The position numbers and the translations under genes were made by a program. A stretch of 64,000 bases of DNA from Jeotgalibacillus marinus (GTDB lineage: Bacteria; Bacillota; Bacilli; Bacillales; Jeotgalibacillaceae): positions 1 to 64,000 of the forward strand of contig NZ_JBFMIA010000011.1 of the NCBI RefSeq assembly GCF_040801915.1, read 5' to 3'. Under the pieces are notes generated by a model that made no database searches, was not told the origin of the DNA, and was given only the letters and a program-made list of their open reading frames with translations. Shown piece after piece: positions 36,240-46,183 of this stretch. How positions within the stretch are numbered: the first letter of the stretch is position 1; each line of letters opens with the position of its first letter.

Positions 36240-37724
36240 ATGAAAAAGATTTCGAATGTATTTTGGATTACGATTACCATGTTGCTTGCAGCAACAGTGT
36301 ATGCGGTTGTAGCACCTAGTAGTTTTGAACAAGTAACGGCAAACATACAAGCATTTATTACATCCTCTTTTGGGTGGTATTACTTAATATTAGTAACAGC
36401 TATGGTTATTTTCTGTATCGTTCTTGCTTTGACCCCAATTGGACAAATTCGTCTGGGTAAACCAGATGAACGTCCAGAATATTCAACAGCGTCATGGTTT
36501 GCGATGCTATTTAGTGCAGGAATGGGGATTGGACTTGTATTTTGGGGCGCGAGTGAGCCAGTGCTTCACTTTGCATCTAATCCACCGCTTGCCGAAGCAG
36601 GTAGTGATCAAGCACTTAGCGACTCGATGCAGTATTCGTTTTTCCATTGGGGCCTTCATGCATGGGCCATTTACGCAGTTGTTGCCTTAGCACTAGCCTA
36701 TTTTAAATTCCGTAAGGGTGAGCCAGGACTAATCTCAGCTACGCTTGTACCGTTATTTGGTAAAAAAATGCGTGGCGGTTGGGGAGTCGCTGTGGATGTA
36801 CTAGCTGTATTTGCTACCGTAATAGGGGTGGCAACTACGCTTGGCTTTGGTGCCATTCAAATCAATGGTGGATTGTCATACTTATTTGGTATTGACATTA
36901 GTTTTCCATGGCAACTTGGTATCATTGTGGTAGTGACGGTCCTATTTATGATTTCAGCTTGGTCTGGAATTAGTAAAGGGATTCGTTATTTATCAAACAC
37001 AAATATGGTGCTAGCCCTTATTTTGATGGTGATCATGTTAATTATTGGACCAACCATGTTGATTTTGAATTTATTTACAAATTCTTTAGGTGCTTATGCG
37101 CAAAATTTAGTAGAAATGAGTTTCCGAATTGCGCCACTTGATGAAGAAAACCGTTCATGGATTGATGGGTGGACGATCTTCTATTGGGCTTGGTGGATTT
37201 CTTGGTCACCATTTGTAGGGATCTTTATTGCACGTGTTTCACGTGGACGAACCATTCGTGAATTTATGGCAGGGGTGCTGTTGCTACCGTCACTTTTAGG
37301 CTTTTTCTGGTTCTCTGTATTTGGTTCAAGTGCGATCGATGTGCAAAAATCGGGCATTGATTTAACAGGCCTTTTAACAGAGGAAGTACTATTCGCTGTC
37401 TTTAACGAATATCAATTTGGTGTGATTCTATCTGTCCTTGCGATTTTGTTAATCACTACGTTCTTTATCACATCTGCCGATTCGGCAACATATGTCTTAG
37501 GAATGCAGACAACGAATGGTTCATTGACACCATCTAATGCAGTGCAATTGACATGGGGGCTAGCATTATCAACGGTTGCTGTGATCTTGCTTTCTGCAAA
37601 TGGTTTGCAGGCACTTCAAAATGCCTTAATTGTCGCCGCCTTCCCGTTCTCGTTTATCATCTTACTCATGATGATCTCGACCTATAAGTCGTTGAATCAA
37701 GAGCGAAAAGATCTCGATCTTTAA
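36240..37724 (+). CDS. BCCT-family transporter (glycine betaine/choline/carnitine)
   Basis: The 494-residue product starts at ATG 36240 behind AAGGAG. It has about 12 TM helices with BCCT signatures: FSAGMGIGLVFWGASEPVLH, a Trp-rich TM8 segment (WTIFYWAWWISWSPFVGIFI) and ARVSRGRTIREF. It resembles OpuD-type Na+-coupled osmoprotectant importers. The substrate cannot be fixed from motifs. The C-terminal tail is short. It stands alone. Confidence 0.93.
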   Translation: MKKISNVFWITITMLLAATVYAVVAPSSFEQVTANIQAFITSSFGWYYLILVTAMVIFCIVLALTPIGQIRLGKPDERPEYSTASWFAMLFSAGMGIGLVFWGASEPVLHFASNPPLAEAGSDQALSDSMQYSFFHWGLHAWAIYAVVALALAYFKFRKGEPGLISATLVPLFGKKMRGGWGVAVDVLAVFATVIGVATTLGFGAIQINGGLSYLFGIDISFPWQLGIIVVVTVLFMISAWSGISKGIRYLSNTNMVLALILMVIMLIIGPTMLILNLFTNSLGAYAQNLVEMSFRIAPLDEENRSWIDGWTIFYWAWWISWSPFVGIFIARVSRGRTIREFMAGVLLLPSLLGFFWFSVFGSSAIDVQKSGIDLTGLLTEEVLFAVFNEYQFGVILSVLAILLITTFFITSADSATYVLGMQTTNGSLTPSNAVQLTWGLALSTVAVILLSANGLQALQNALIVAAFPFSFIILLMMISTYKSLNQERKDLDL

Positions 37725-37790
37725 GCTAACGCCTAAACGCCGTGATATTTGATACGATATTAAACAAATATTAGAAAAGACTAAATAAGA

Positions 37791-37829
37791 AAACATCCCT
37801 TTCTACATTAGGAAGGGATGTTTCTTTTT
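37791..37829 (+). terminator. Terminator after the BCCT gene
   Basis: AAACATCCCTTTCT pairs with AGGAAGGGATGTTT (one G-U) across 5 bases, followed by CTTTTTT. Confidence 0.8.
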
Positions 37830-37927
37830 TATGATATTTTTTAGGCTGTACGCCTATATTATGGACGTTAGCCTGGTTCTTGTGGTGGACATGGTGAATG
37901 AATATAGAGACATCAACAGGAGAAATC

Positions 37928-38374
37928 CTAAAAATGAATTCCGTTAACCGTGTGAATCTCTAGCCTGCACAATTCATCATCAGCTACAGATGCTTCTACG
38001 GTTGATTTAGTGACTTTTTTACCAACGAGTGTAATAGCTTGTTGTAGACCAGTTGTCGAATCGAATTTGATAGTTTCTGTAGTGTTCCCATTCTTAGATT
38101 CCAATGTGACTTCAGCCTCGCAAGTGTCAGAACCGGGGAGGAATTCCACATTTATAAAAACAGGTTGAGGTTCTATGTTCTCATAAATGATATTGGTTGA
38201 ATCATTTGATGTTAGCGCTATCTCGTCAGTGGTGGCGTCGTTAGGTTGCGTTAGGTTCTTAAAACTAAAACCAAAAATTAACGCGGAGGCTATTCCAAGG
38301 AGTAACAGTCCTCCAAGCAAGATGACAACAATAACGTTACACCAACATGATTTTTGCTTATGGCATTGACTCAA
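37928..38374 (-). CDS. Hypothetical membrane-anchored extracellular protein
   Basis: The product is 148 residues from a TTG start (38374) behind GGGGGTG. There is a Cys-rich cytoplasmic start (CHKQKSCWCN), one TM helix (VIVVILLGGLLLLGIASALIFGF) and a beta-rich outer domain with two Cys (DTCEAEVTL and DELCRLEIH) that may form a disulfide. Family not recognised. Confidence 0.55.
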   Translation of the reverse strand: MSQCHKQKSCWCNVIVVILLGGLLLLGIASALIFGFSFKNLTQPNDATTDEIALTSNDSTNIIYENIEPQPVFINVEFLPGSDTCEAEVTLESKNGNTTETIKFDSTTGLQQAITLVGKKVTKSTVEASVADDELCRLEIHTVNGIHF

Positions 38375-38749
38375 AATTTACACCCCCAAACCAATCGAAT
38401 ACAGTTAGTGTATTCATAAATATATTAATCGGTCTTTGTTGTGGTTATTCTCTTTTTTTTATACTGTTTGGTTCCATAACTTAAGAGTTATGCAACTGCA
38501 CACATACCCCGCTCATCTTTATTAAGAATGGTTTCGGTACAAGTGGTACAATCCAGGCTGCACTTACTTAATAACTTCAAATTATGGAAAGTCTAGTGAT
38601 ATTAAAAACATTTATGAACCTCCTAATATTTGTGGTGACATATATGTTTTCTTATTTCTTGACTAAATCACAAAAATTGATGATGAATTAATTTTCCTAA
38701 TACACCTTATAACTATTTTGCACAAAATCTGTTTTAGGACTAATGGTAC
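38375..38749. other. Intergenic region upstream of the siderophore promoter
   Basis: AT-rich sequence with no ORF carrying a ribosome site. It separates the hypothetical minus-strand gene from the Fur-regulated promoter. Confidence 0.35.
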
Positions 38750-38812
38750 TTGACAATGATAATCATTATCAAGTACTATAAAACTCGATCCTGTATAGTG
38801 ATAATCATTATC
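38750..38812 (+). promoter_or_regulatory. Fur-regulated promoter of the siderophore operon (two Fur boxes)
   Basis: The -35 TTGACA (38750-38755) and -10 TACTAT (38774-38779) are 18 bases apart. The spacer holds GACAATGATAATCATTATC (38752-38770), 18 of 19 positions of the Fur consensus. A second box, 17 of 19, lies at 38794-38812 just downstream. Fe-Fur binding at both should shut the operon off when iron is sufficient. Confidence 0.92.
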
Positions 38813-38849
38813 ATTAAAGAATTGAGTATTGAAAATTCAAGAGTAAAGG

Positions 38850-40868
38850 ATGGGTGGAATTGTGCGAGATACATACAAAAAGGACGAAGATGTTACAAAA
38901 ATGATACAAGAAGTTTTCGATAATGAAGAATATAAAACTTTAGCATATATCCGTTATGAAAAACCTAAATTGGAAGAGGCATACGTTATGAATTTATATG
39001 CAGGAAGAAGAGGCATTTTTCAGCGTTTGTTTCAGTCACTTATACGAGAGAAGATAATCAATGAAGAGAGGGTATCATGGCTAGAAGGAGTTGAGATAAG
39101 TATTTGTGTCCAACTTTCTAATGGAAAATGGCTTCAGTCTGTAGTGAAGAAGCGGCATTCACTTGGACGATTTGATTTAGCGGGGGATATAGTGATTTAT
39201 AGTAACGAGTCTTCTAAGATACTTACACATCCTGTTGAACTGCTAGAGTTGTTAAGACATGAAGGATTGTTAAAGGAAGTAACAGAAAAGCAGTACCATC
39301 GATTCAAAATAGAAATTCAAAATGGAGTGGCTAATCTAGCTTTGGCATTAACAGGTGCTGGACTAAGAAAGCATGAGTTAACTAGGCTAGCTCATATAGA
39401 GGGAATACAAACATCCTTGGAATGGGTAGTCAAACAGAGGAAGGAACGCAATAGCTTTAGTCCACTTGCATTTTATGAACAATGGGTCGTTGAAGGTCAT
39501 TCCCTACATCCAGGTGCTAAGACAAAACTTGGTCTTAAGGTGGAAGATGTTGTGCAATATTCACCAGAATGGGGGGCAACACCGCAGGTAGCTATTGTAG
39601 CGGTTTCAAAAGACTATTGTCTTACGACTTCTGTTGATACCCACACTGTGACAAGTTGTTTGTTTAAAGAGTATGAAGGATTAAAATCAAAAGTTGAAAA
39701 AACCTTGCTAGATGAGGGCGTCAGACCTACTCAGTTCGAGTTGATTCCTGTTCATCCATGGCAGTTTGATCATACTATAGGTACTCTGTACAAAGAAGAA
39801 ATCGAGCAGAAAAAAATTATACCCATCTCAGATTTTTGTATTCCAACACAGGCATTGGTATCTTTTCGTTCGTTAGCCCCGATTCAAAATTGGGGACAGA
39901 AAAAGCATCATATAAAGACAGCGGTAAATGTGCAGACAACTAGCGCTGTGCGTACCGTATCACCCAATTCCGTGGAAAATGGGCCAAGTCTTTCAAAAAT
40001 ATTAGCTCGCATCCAGGTGAAAGAAAATAATTTTGGTGGTCGTTTTGTTGTACTTCAAGAACGGGCAGGTACTTACTTTAACCCAGTAAATCAACAATTG
40101 ACAGAAGATGAACGGTGGACACAGCAAGCCAATCTAGCTTGCATTTTACGGGAGAATCCGGAGAACTATGTAAATAATGAAAAGGAAATTCCTATGGTTG
40201 CTGCAGCACTTTTAGCAGAGTCACCGATTAGTGGGAAAATCATTGTTGTTGAATTAATAGAAGAGTTAGCTAGGCAATATCAAATATCAAATGTAAAAGA
40301 GGCTGCATCTTTATTTATTAATAAATATGCTCAAACTTCATTACCGGGATTTTTAACTTTAATGGTGCGGTATGGAATTAGTTTGGAAGGTCATATGCAA
40401 AATAGTGTTTCTGTATTCCGTAAGGGAGAGCTAGTAAGGATTATTTTAAGAGATTTCGGAGGTGTGCGCATTCTACCGGAAAGATTGGAGAAGCAAGGAT
40501 TTCAAGCGGAGTTTTATCCTGGTTCATCTATCGTAACAGACAAAGTAGAACATATGCGAAATATTATCTCATATTCTGTTATGCAAAATCATTTTGCCGA
40601 ATTAATTACATGCATCGTTCGTGAACTAGGAATTGATGAGAGGCTGCTTTGGAAGCAAGTCGTTTCAGTATGTACATCCGTTTTTGGTGAACTGAAGAAA
40701 GACCCTTACATTGCCCAGGTAGCTATTGCAGATGAGAAAGCTCTTTTTCAACCTATGATTAATTTGAAGGAACTCACAACGATGAGACTACGAGGAGATC
40801 TTACTTCCAATTCGTTTACGAAAGTTCCAAATCCAATGATGGAATGGAAGGGAGAAATTCATTCATGA
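38850..40868 (+). CDS. IucA/IucC-family siderophore synthetase (NIS), first
   Basis: The 672-residue NRPS-independent siderophore synthetase condenses a carboxylate (usually citrate) with an amine or alcohol by acyl-adenylation. Family motifs: EGHSLHPGAKTKLG near residue 214, VHPWQFDH, SFRSLAP, and the C-terminal FhuF-like segment YGISLEGHMQNSV. ATG 38850 is used; GTG 38862 (behind GGGTGG) is equally possible. It is first in a four-gene operon directly behind the Fur boxes and overlaps the next gene by 4 bases. Confidence 0.93.
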   Translation: MGGIVRDTYKKDEDVTKMIQEVFDNEEYKTLAYIRYEKPKLEEAYVMNLYAGRRGIFQRLFQSLIREKIINEERVSWLEGVEISICVQLSNGKWLQSVVKKRHSLGRFDLAGDIVIYSNESSKILTHPVELLELLRHEGLLKEVTEKQYHRFKIEIQNGVANLALALTGAGLRKHELTRLAHIEGIQTSLEWVVKQRKERNSFSPLAFYEQWVVEGHSLHPGAKTKLGLKVEDVVQYSPEWGATPQVAIVAVSKDYCLTTSVDTHTVTSCLFKEYEGLKSKVEKTLLDEGVRPTQFELIPVHPWQFDHTIGTLYKEEIEQKKIIPISDFCIPTQALVSFRSLAPIQNWGQKKHHIKTAVNVQTTSAVRTVSPNSVENGPSLSKILARIQVKENNFGGRFVVLQERAGTYFNPVNQQLTEDERWTQQANLACILRENPENYVNNEKEIPMVAAALLAESPISGKIIVVELIEELARQYQISNVKEAASLFINKYAQTSLPGFLTLMVRYGISLEGHMQNSVSVFRKGELVRIILRDFGGVRILPERLEKQGFQAEFYPGSSIVTDKVEHMRNIISYSVMQNHFAELITCIVRELGIDERLLWKQVVSVCTSVFGELKKDPYIAQVAIADEKALFQPMINLKELTTMRLRGDLTSNSFTKVPNPMMEWKGEIHS

Positions 40869-42988
40869 GTAAAGGGAGAACACAAGTTTTTGAAAATGAT
40901 GTTCTGAGTAAGGCGTTTAGGACCTTTAGAAAAGGATATTTACTACAGGATGAAATGGCGACCCTTACTTTTTTGCAAAGCCATTATCCTAATATGGTCC
41001 CTTCATATGTGGATTCCCTAACAAAAGGACGTCAAGGGATTTTGAGTCGGTTGGTGGGGTCTATGTTGCGTGAAGATATCATGGGACTTACTTCAAATTC
41101 GTACAATCTGTACGCCACAGGTTCTATTCATGCTTTAAATGTTCCTTCTATCAGTGAGGAATGGCAAAGGATCATTGAAATGCTATACACATATGGAATA
41201 GAGAGTAATAAAGCCTATAAATTATACCCGCTTTTTGGGAGTGATTATCTTGTTATTCCAGTAAGTCAAACATATGCCTTTAACCGAGTAGAATTAGATG
41301 GTAGTGTTTTACACATTTCCGGAGATAGAGTTCGAGTTATAGAACAGGCTGTGGAATTACTCCATTTGATGCGTTGTAAAGAAGAAACTCACTCTAGTAG
41401 GAAAAGCACTTGGGTGAAGCTAGCTGAGGAATTAACTAATGGAAGTGCGAATTTAGCACTTTCATATACTTATTGGGATCAGAAGAAAAAAGATATACAG
41501 CAAAACGCTGCTATACACGGAATGACAAATACGATCGACTGGGTGCTTTTTCAGAAGAGACAGGATCAAAAATTTAATTCAAGTTTGTTTTTCGAGCAAT
41601 TATCCATAGAGGGACATAATCTTCACCCTGGTACAAAAACAAAAATAGGTATGAAACCAGAAGATGTGTTTCGTTTTGCGCCTGAATTTGATGGAGTCGC
41701 TAATATTCAATTTGTCGGCATTAGGAAAGACTATGCGGAGTGGTGCATAATAGATGAAACCGAAAAAAACGCTAATGCCTTTCTTTTTAAAGAGTATCCA
41801 AAATTGGAAGCTGCAGCTGAACAGGAATTTACGCAACAAGGGCTTACCGTTACCGATTATGTATTCGTTCCTGTTCATCCTTGGCAGCTGGAAAAAGCAA
41901 TACTTAACATTTACAACGAAGAAATCAAGGAAAAGATTGTCGTTCCTGTACGTGGCATAGTAGTACCTTCTGGGGTAACATCTTCTTTTAGAACCGTCGT
42001 ACCGCTGTCGAATAAGCATGCGATAAAGGTGTCCGTCAACAGTCAGATGACGTCTACAGTTCGCTCCATCTCAGCAAATACAACAAACAATGCTACGGTG
42101 TTTACGAGGCTGATTCGTACGATTATGGAACAGGAGAAAGACTTGGGGGAAAAGTTTGTGCCTGTCTGTGAATGCGCAGGATTTAATTTCAAAATTAAAG
42201 AAACGGAAGCGCTTATATGTAATCAAAAACTAAAAAGTCGAAATCTATCTGCAGTGTTACGTGAGAATGTAGAAACATTTGTAGCTATTGATGAAGTAGC
42301 TATAGTAGGAAGCTCTCTGTTTGCTGAATCACCGATCACAGAAAACCCCATTTTTGTCGAGTTGATAGAAAAATATATGGAAAAAAGAAACGAATCGTCA
42401 CTTCGTATGTCTGCGTTCCAATTTTTCCTAGAATATGTATCTATCGCACTTCCAGGCTTTCTTACCCTTATGATTAAGTACGGAATTGGATTAGAAGGAC
42501 ACCTGCAAAACAGTGTGATGGTATTTAAAGAGGGACGTCCTGTTCGAATGCTATTCCGTGATTGGGGAGGAGCTAGAGTTTATCGAGATCGACTTCAAAA
42601 ACAACAAATACAAGTGAATTTTTATCCTGGATCCGTAACAATAACTGATAGTCTTAAGGAAATGCATAATAAGGTATTTTATACTGCCATACAAAACCAT
42701 TGCGGTGAATTAATTTTGCAAATTTGTAAACATTTTGGATTCCAAGAAGGGGAGCTCTGGAAGGAAATTCATAAGATTTGCGATACAGTTTTCAATCAAC
42801 TCGAATCTTTATCCCAATATGCCGAAAGCGCTCGTATAGACAGAGAGGCATTATATCAAACGAAAGTAGATCACAAGGCTCTTACAAAAATGCGCTTAGA
42901 ACCTGAAGAGAAAGATTATACCTACGCAACTGTTCCTAATCCTCTTCATAAATTCAGGCTGAAGGATAAGGAACCATGGCGAAAATAG
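40865..42988 (+). CDS. IucA/IucC-family siderophore synthetase (NIS), second
   Basis: The 707-residue product starts at ATG 40865 inside the stop of the previous gene, behind GGGAG. Same family and motif order: EGHNLHPGTKTKIG, VHPWQLEK, SFRTVVPL, YGIGLEGHLQNSV. It is clearly a diverged paralogue of the first synthetase. Two NIS enzymes normally act in turn on the two ends of a citrate- or diamine-centred scaffold, as SfaD and SfaB do for staphyloferrin A. Confidence 0.93.
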   Translation: MSKGRTQVFENDVLSKAFRTFRKGYLLQDEMATLTFLQSHYPNMVPSYVDSLTKGRQGILSRLVGSMLREDIMGLTSNSYNLYATGSIHALNVPSISEEWQRIIEMLYTYGIESNKAYKLYPLFGSDYLVIPVSQTYAFNRVELDGSVLHISGDRVRVIEQAVELLHLMRCKEETHSSRKSTWVKLAEELTNGSANLALSYTYWDQKKKDIQQNAAIHGMTNTIDWVLFQKRQDQKFNSSLFFEQLSIEGHNLHPGTKTKIGMKPEDVFRFAPEFDGVANIQFVGIRKDYAEWCIIDETEKNANAFLFKEYPKLEAAAEQEFTQQGLTVTDYVFVPVHPWQLEKAILNIYNEEIKEKIVVPVRGIVVPSGVTSSFRTVVPLSNKHAIKVSVNSQMTSTVRSISANTTNNATVFTRLIRTIMEQEKDLGEKFVPVCECAGFNFKIKETEALICNQKLKSRNLSAVLRENVETFVAIDEVAIVGSSLFAESPITENPIFVELIEKYMEKRNESSLRMSAFQFFLEYVSIALPGFLTLMIKYGIGLEGHLQNSVMVFKEGRPVRMLFRDWGGARVYRDRLQKQQIQVNFYPGSVTITDSLKEMHNKVFYTAIQNHCGELILQICKHFGFQEGELWKEIHKICDTVFNQLESLSQYAESARIDREALYQTKVDHKALTKMRLEPEEKDYTYATVPNPLHKFRLKDKEPWRK

Positions 42989-44202
42989 AAGCTCAGTTAC
43001 AGCAACCACCACGCTTTGCACTTCGCTCTAAGACGTTTGGCATTTTTATGTCTGGAAGCTTAGTGACACGTATAGGGGATTGGATGGATTTAGTCGTATT
43101 GAACTGGGCGGTATTACAATTTACAAACTCACCTCTTCATTTAGGGTTGATAAATGCTTGCCGTTTGGTGCCAACTTTTATATTAAGTGTCCCTGCTGGT
43201 ATATTAGCTGATCGGTATGATCGTAGAAAACTGTTAATTGTCCTTCAATTTGGTCTGATGTTGTTAACATTTTGTCTTGGTTATATTGTTGATGCAAGAC
43301 AGTCATATGTTTTTTTCGTGTTCATTATAACAGTAAGGTCTATGTTGGCTGCTATGGAACCGCCTATTCGCAATGCGTTGTTACCAGATCTTGTACCGCA
43401 AAGTTCTATGGCTAGTGCAATTGCAATTAATACGACGGTTATTAATCTTTCTCGTATTATTGGCCCGGCTCTTGCAGGAGCGTTGCTTGCAGTCACTGAT
43501 AATATTGCCAATTTATTTTATTTGAATTCGTTGGGTATGCTCGGTGTAGTAATCTCTTTGATCATGATTCGTTCTTATCATTTTCCAGACTATGGTAAGG
43601 GGGTCGGAGAGAAAGTAACGTTGCGTGACTCAGTAGTTTTTTTGAAAAATCACCAATCTGTACAGTCTCTACTAATTTTAGCGATTGTACCAATGGTATT
43701 TGGGTTTCCTTATACGACGATGATGCCATTATTTGCTAGGGATCTTTTAAACCTTGGACCAAGTGGATTTGGAGTACTTTTATCTATCTCTTCCATTGGT
43801 GCATTAGTTGGGGCTATCTGGCTTTCTCTTGGTAGAGAGATCAAAGCTATAGGGAAGTGGTTGATATATTCCATTCTCGGATTTGGAGTGTCTTTACTTT
43901 TATTTATATGTACGTCAAATGTGTACCTAGCGGGTATAGCGATGTTTCTTGTTGGGTTGTCAAGTCAAAGTTATCGGACGATGAGTCGGATTACTATTCA
44001 AATGCAAGTCCCAAATCATCTGCGAGGTAGGGTTTTGAGCATAGCCTTAATGGATAGAGGATTTATCCCATTAGGAGCAATACTTATTGGGGCCATTGCG
44101 TCTTGGGCAGGTACTACATGGGCAGGTGTAGTGATGGGCTTAGGCTGTATTGTAACAACTTTTCTTGTCGTTAACAGTAGACGACAAATCTGGAAATTAT
44201 AA
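42976..44202 (+). CDS. MFS transporter, probable siderophore exporter
   Basis: The 408-residue product has 12 TM helices and the MFS motif GILADRYDRRK between TM2 and TM3. It overlaps the second synthetase by 13 bases. The MFS_3 (enterobactin-exporter-like) type and operon position point to secretion of the finished siderophore, as SfaA does for staphyloferrin A. Confidence 0.88.
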   Translation: MAKIEAQLQQPPRFALRSKTFGIFMSGSLVTRIGDWMDLVVLNWAVLQFTNSPLHLGLINACRLVPTFILSVPAGILADRYDRRKLLIVLQFGLMLLTFCLGYIVDARQSYVFFVFIITVRSMLAAMEPPIRNALLPDLVPQSSMASAIAINTTVINLSRIIGPALAGALLAVTDNIANLFYLNSLGMLGVVISLIMIRSYHFPDYGKGVGEKVTLRDSVVFLKNHQSVQSLLILAIVPMVFGFPYTTMMPLFARDLLNLGPSGFGVLLSISSIGALVGAIWLSLGREIKAIGKWLIYSILGFGVSLLLFICTSNVYLAGIAMFLVGLSSQSYRTMSRITIQMQVPNHLRGRVLSIALMDRGFIPLGAILIGAIASWAGTTWAGVVMGLGCIVTTFLVVNSRRQIWKL

Positions 44203-44227
44203 TGATTTTGTAGGAGTGAATTAATTA

Positions 44228-45499
44228 ATGATAGAAAATACCGTACAATCTCTCAAAATGGAACGAGAGCAGCCTTTTTGTGCCTATGTATATGATTTAT
44301 CGAAACTTCGTTCCCATGTAAATAAAATAATGACAACCCTCCCATCAACATGTCAATTATTTTATGCTGTTAAGGCTAATTCAGATGAAACGCTACTAAA
44401 AACGTTAGCTCCAATTGTTCGTGGGTTTGAAGTAGCTTCTCTAGGAGAGATTGAGAAAGTACGCGCTGTGGATAAAAAAATTCCAATTCTTTTCGGTGGT
44501 CCCGGGAAAACAAAAGAAGAGATTGAAGGGGCCATTCACCATGGAGTTTCCTTTCTTCATGTTGAAAGTATCTATGAATTACAGATGGTTAATCACATTG
44601 CTAGTGAAAAAGAGACAACCGTATCGATATTGCTACGTGTTAATCTGCGAAGATCCGTTCCAAACGCACAACTGAAAATGGCGGGTGTACCGACACAATT
44701 TGGAATTGATGAAGCAGAAATCCCCATTGCGATTGCTTTAGCAAAAAGTTTGCCAAACATAAAGATCCATGGTTTTCATTTTCATGCCATGTCTAACAAT
44801 GTTGACTCTAAAACTCATGCCGACTTTGTGAACCATTGTTTTGATAGGGCAGAAACATGGGAGGGGAAGTTTGATATAGACATTTCCTACATAAATGTTG
44901 GTGGAGGTATGGGAATCAATTACAAGGAATTAGAACATCAGTTTAATTGGGACGATTTTACGAAGCGCTTAAAGAAAATTTTAGATAAACGAAATCATTC
45001 TAATTGGCAGGTGTTTTTTGAATGTGGGCGCTATATCACATCATCGTGTGGTTACTATGCAGTAGAGATATTGGATATTAAAAAAAATCATGGTCATTAT
45101 TTTTGTATCATTCGTGGGGGAAGTCATCACTTTAGACTTCCGGCAGCTTGGAAACAAAATCACCCTTTTACAATAATTCCAATAGAAAATTGGTCGTATC
45201 CATTCAAACGTCCTGAAGTAAACGAGACTCTTATTACTGTAGCAGGGGAGTTATGTACCCCCAATGACGTACTAGCGAAGGAAGTATTCGTTTCACGGCT
45301 GAGAGTTGGCGATATTCTCCTTTTTAGTTATGCTGGTGCGTATGGATGGTCTATTTCTCATCATGATTTTCTCAGCCATCCTCACCCAGAACAATTATAC
45401 ATACAAATTGAATCTATTAATAGTTCTGAGGGGAAATTGGAAGAGACAAGCGATGATGGTATTCATTCTTTTGTTGATCCGTTGATCCTGAAAGGCTGA
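44228..45499 (+). CDS. PLP-dependent decarboxylase (group III, DapDC/OrnDC fold; SbnH/FslC-like)
   Basis: The 423-residue alanine-racemase-fold decarboxylase has PLP Lys49 in FYAVKAN, FHFHAMSNNVDS, the phosphate-binding glycine loop NVGGGMGINY and FECGRYI. It resembles siderophore decarboxylases (SbnH, PvsE, FslC) more than LysA. It could supply a diamine such as putrescine by decarboxylating ornithine, or decarboxylate a citryl-diamino-acid intermediate. It is the last gene of the Fur-controlled operon and no monooxygenase or acetyltransferase is present. Confidence 0.88.
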   Translation: MIENTVQSLKMEREQPFCAYVYDLSKLRSHVNKIMTTLPSTCQLFYAVKANSDETLLKTLAPIVRGFEVASLGEIEKVRAVDKKIPILFGGPGKTKEEIEGAIHHGVSFLHVESIYELQMVNHIASEKETTVSILLRVNLRRSVPNAQLKMAGVPTQFGIDEAEIPIAIALAKSLPNIKIHGFHFHAMSNNVDSKTHADFVNHCFDRAETWEGKFDIDISYINVGGGMGINYKELEHQFNWDDFTKRLKKILDKRNHSNWQVFFECGRYITSSCGYYAVEILDIKKNHGHYFCIIRGGSHHFRLPAAWKQNHPFTIIPIENWSYPFKRPEVNETLITVAGELCTPNDVLAKEVFVSRLRVGDILLFSYAGAYGWSISHHDFLSHPHPEQLYIQIESINSSEGKLEETSDDGIHSFVDPLILKG

Positions 45500-45570
45500 A
45501 GTTATCTTTCAAAAGAGTTAGAATGAGTCTTTACTATCATTGTCTTGGGGTCTACTAATGATAGGCAGTC

Positions 45571-45603
45571 AGCCCCCCTATATACACAGTATATAGGGGG
45601 GCT
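45571..45603 (+). terminator. Siderophore operon terminator, apparently split by an insertion
   Basis: AGCCCCCCTATATAC pairs perfectly with GTATATAGGGGGGCT across ACA. The last 13 bases (ATATAGGGGGGCT) recur as a direct repeat at 47566-47578. There, the following bases (GTTAGTATACTG) extend the original stem by one pair, so the insertion point is inferred to be here. Confidence 0.75.
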
Positions 45604-45718
45604 TTAAAACAAAGTTTGATAATTTATAAAAAAGTCTGATCGTTTAAAACAAAGTTTGATAATTTATAAAAAAGTCTGATCGTTTATAATAAAGTTTGAT
45701 AATTTGTAAAAAGTCAGG
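45603..45718 (+). repeat. Three 40-bp tandem repeats
   Basis: The 40-base unit beginning TTTAAAACAAAGTTTGATAA occurs at 45603-45642 and identically at 45643-45682, with a diverged third copy at 45683-45718. Copies are directly adjacent with no spacers, so it is not a CRISPR. It forms the left subterminal region of the putative element. Confidence 0.85.
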
Positions 45719-46183
45719 AACATGATACCAATATACTATCATTTAGATGATATATTTCAGTGTCACTTCCATTCTATTCTATTTAAATTTTCATTCACTA
45801 CCTCAGTAACAAATACACGCTGTCCAGCTTGACCACGAAATTTAAGAAATTCGCCTCTTGGTTGACGTTAGTCTTGTTTTGTTGACCCTCTAAGTACACT
45901 GAGCGGGTTAGATCGTCACGCTCACGCCTCATTTTCATTTCCTGCGTCACTTCTCTACGCCCTCTATAATCGTCTTTAAATGCGTCTGCTCATCTGCTAA
46001 TAGCAGCCAATTAATAGACATGATCCGACAAAAAATTGGTCAATTTCATAAGTGTAACATTTTTTACTGAAGTGACTATTGCAAAGTCTAGTATTTTATT
46101 TAATTTTTGCTATTTTACTGAAATTTTTTTGGTAGAATAGATTCTAGTAAAAGATTTAAGTTGTTGGAGAAAGGAAGTGCTTC
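45719..46183. other. Upstream region of the carboxypeptidase gene
   Basis: No ORF with a ribosome site. Near 45800-46020 the minus strand shows fragments that might be degraded coding sequence, but I cannot name a family. The bases before 46184 hold GGAGAAAGGAAG as ribosome site. Confidence 0.3.

Noticed and set aside
45603..45718. Possible CRISPR array
   Set aside because: The 40-bp units abut without spacers, only three copies exist, and no cas gene is present.
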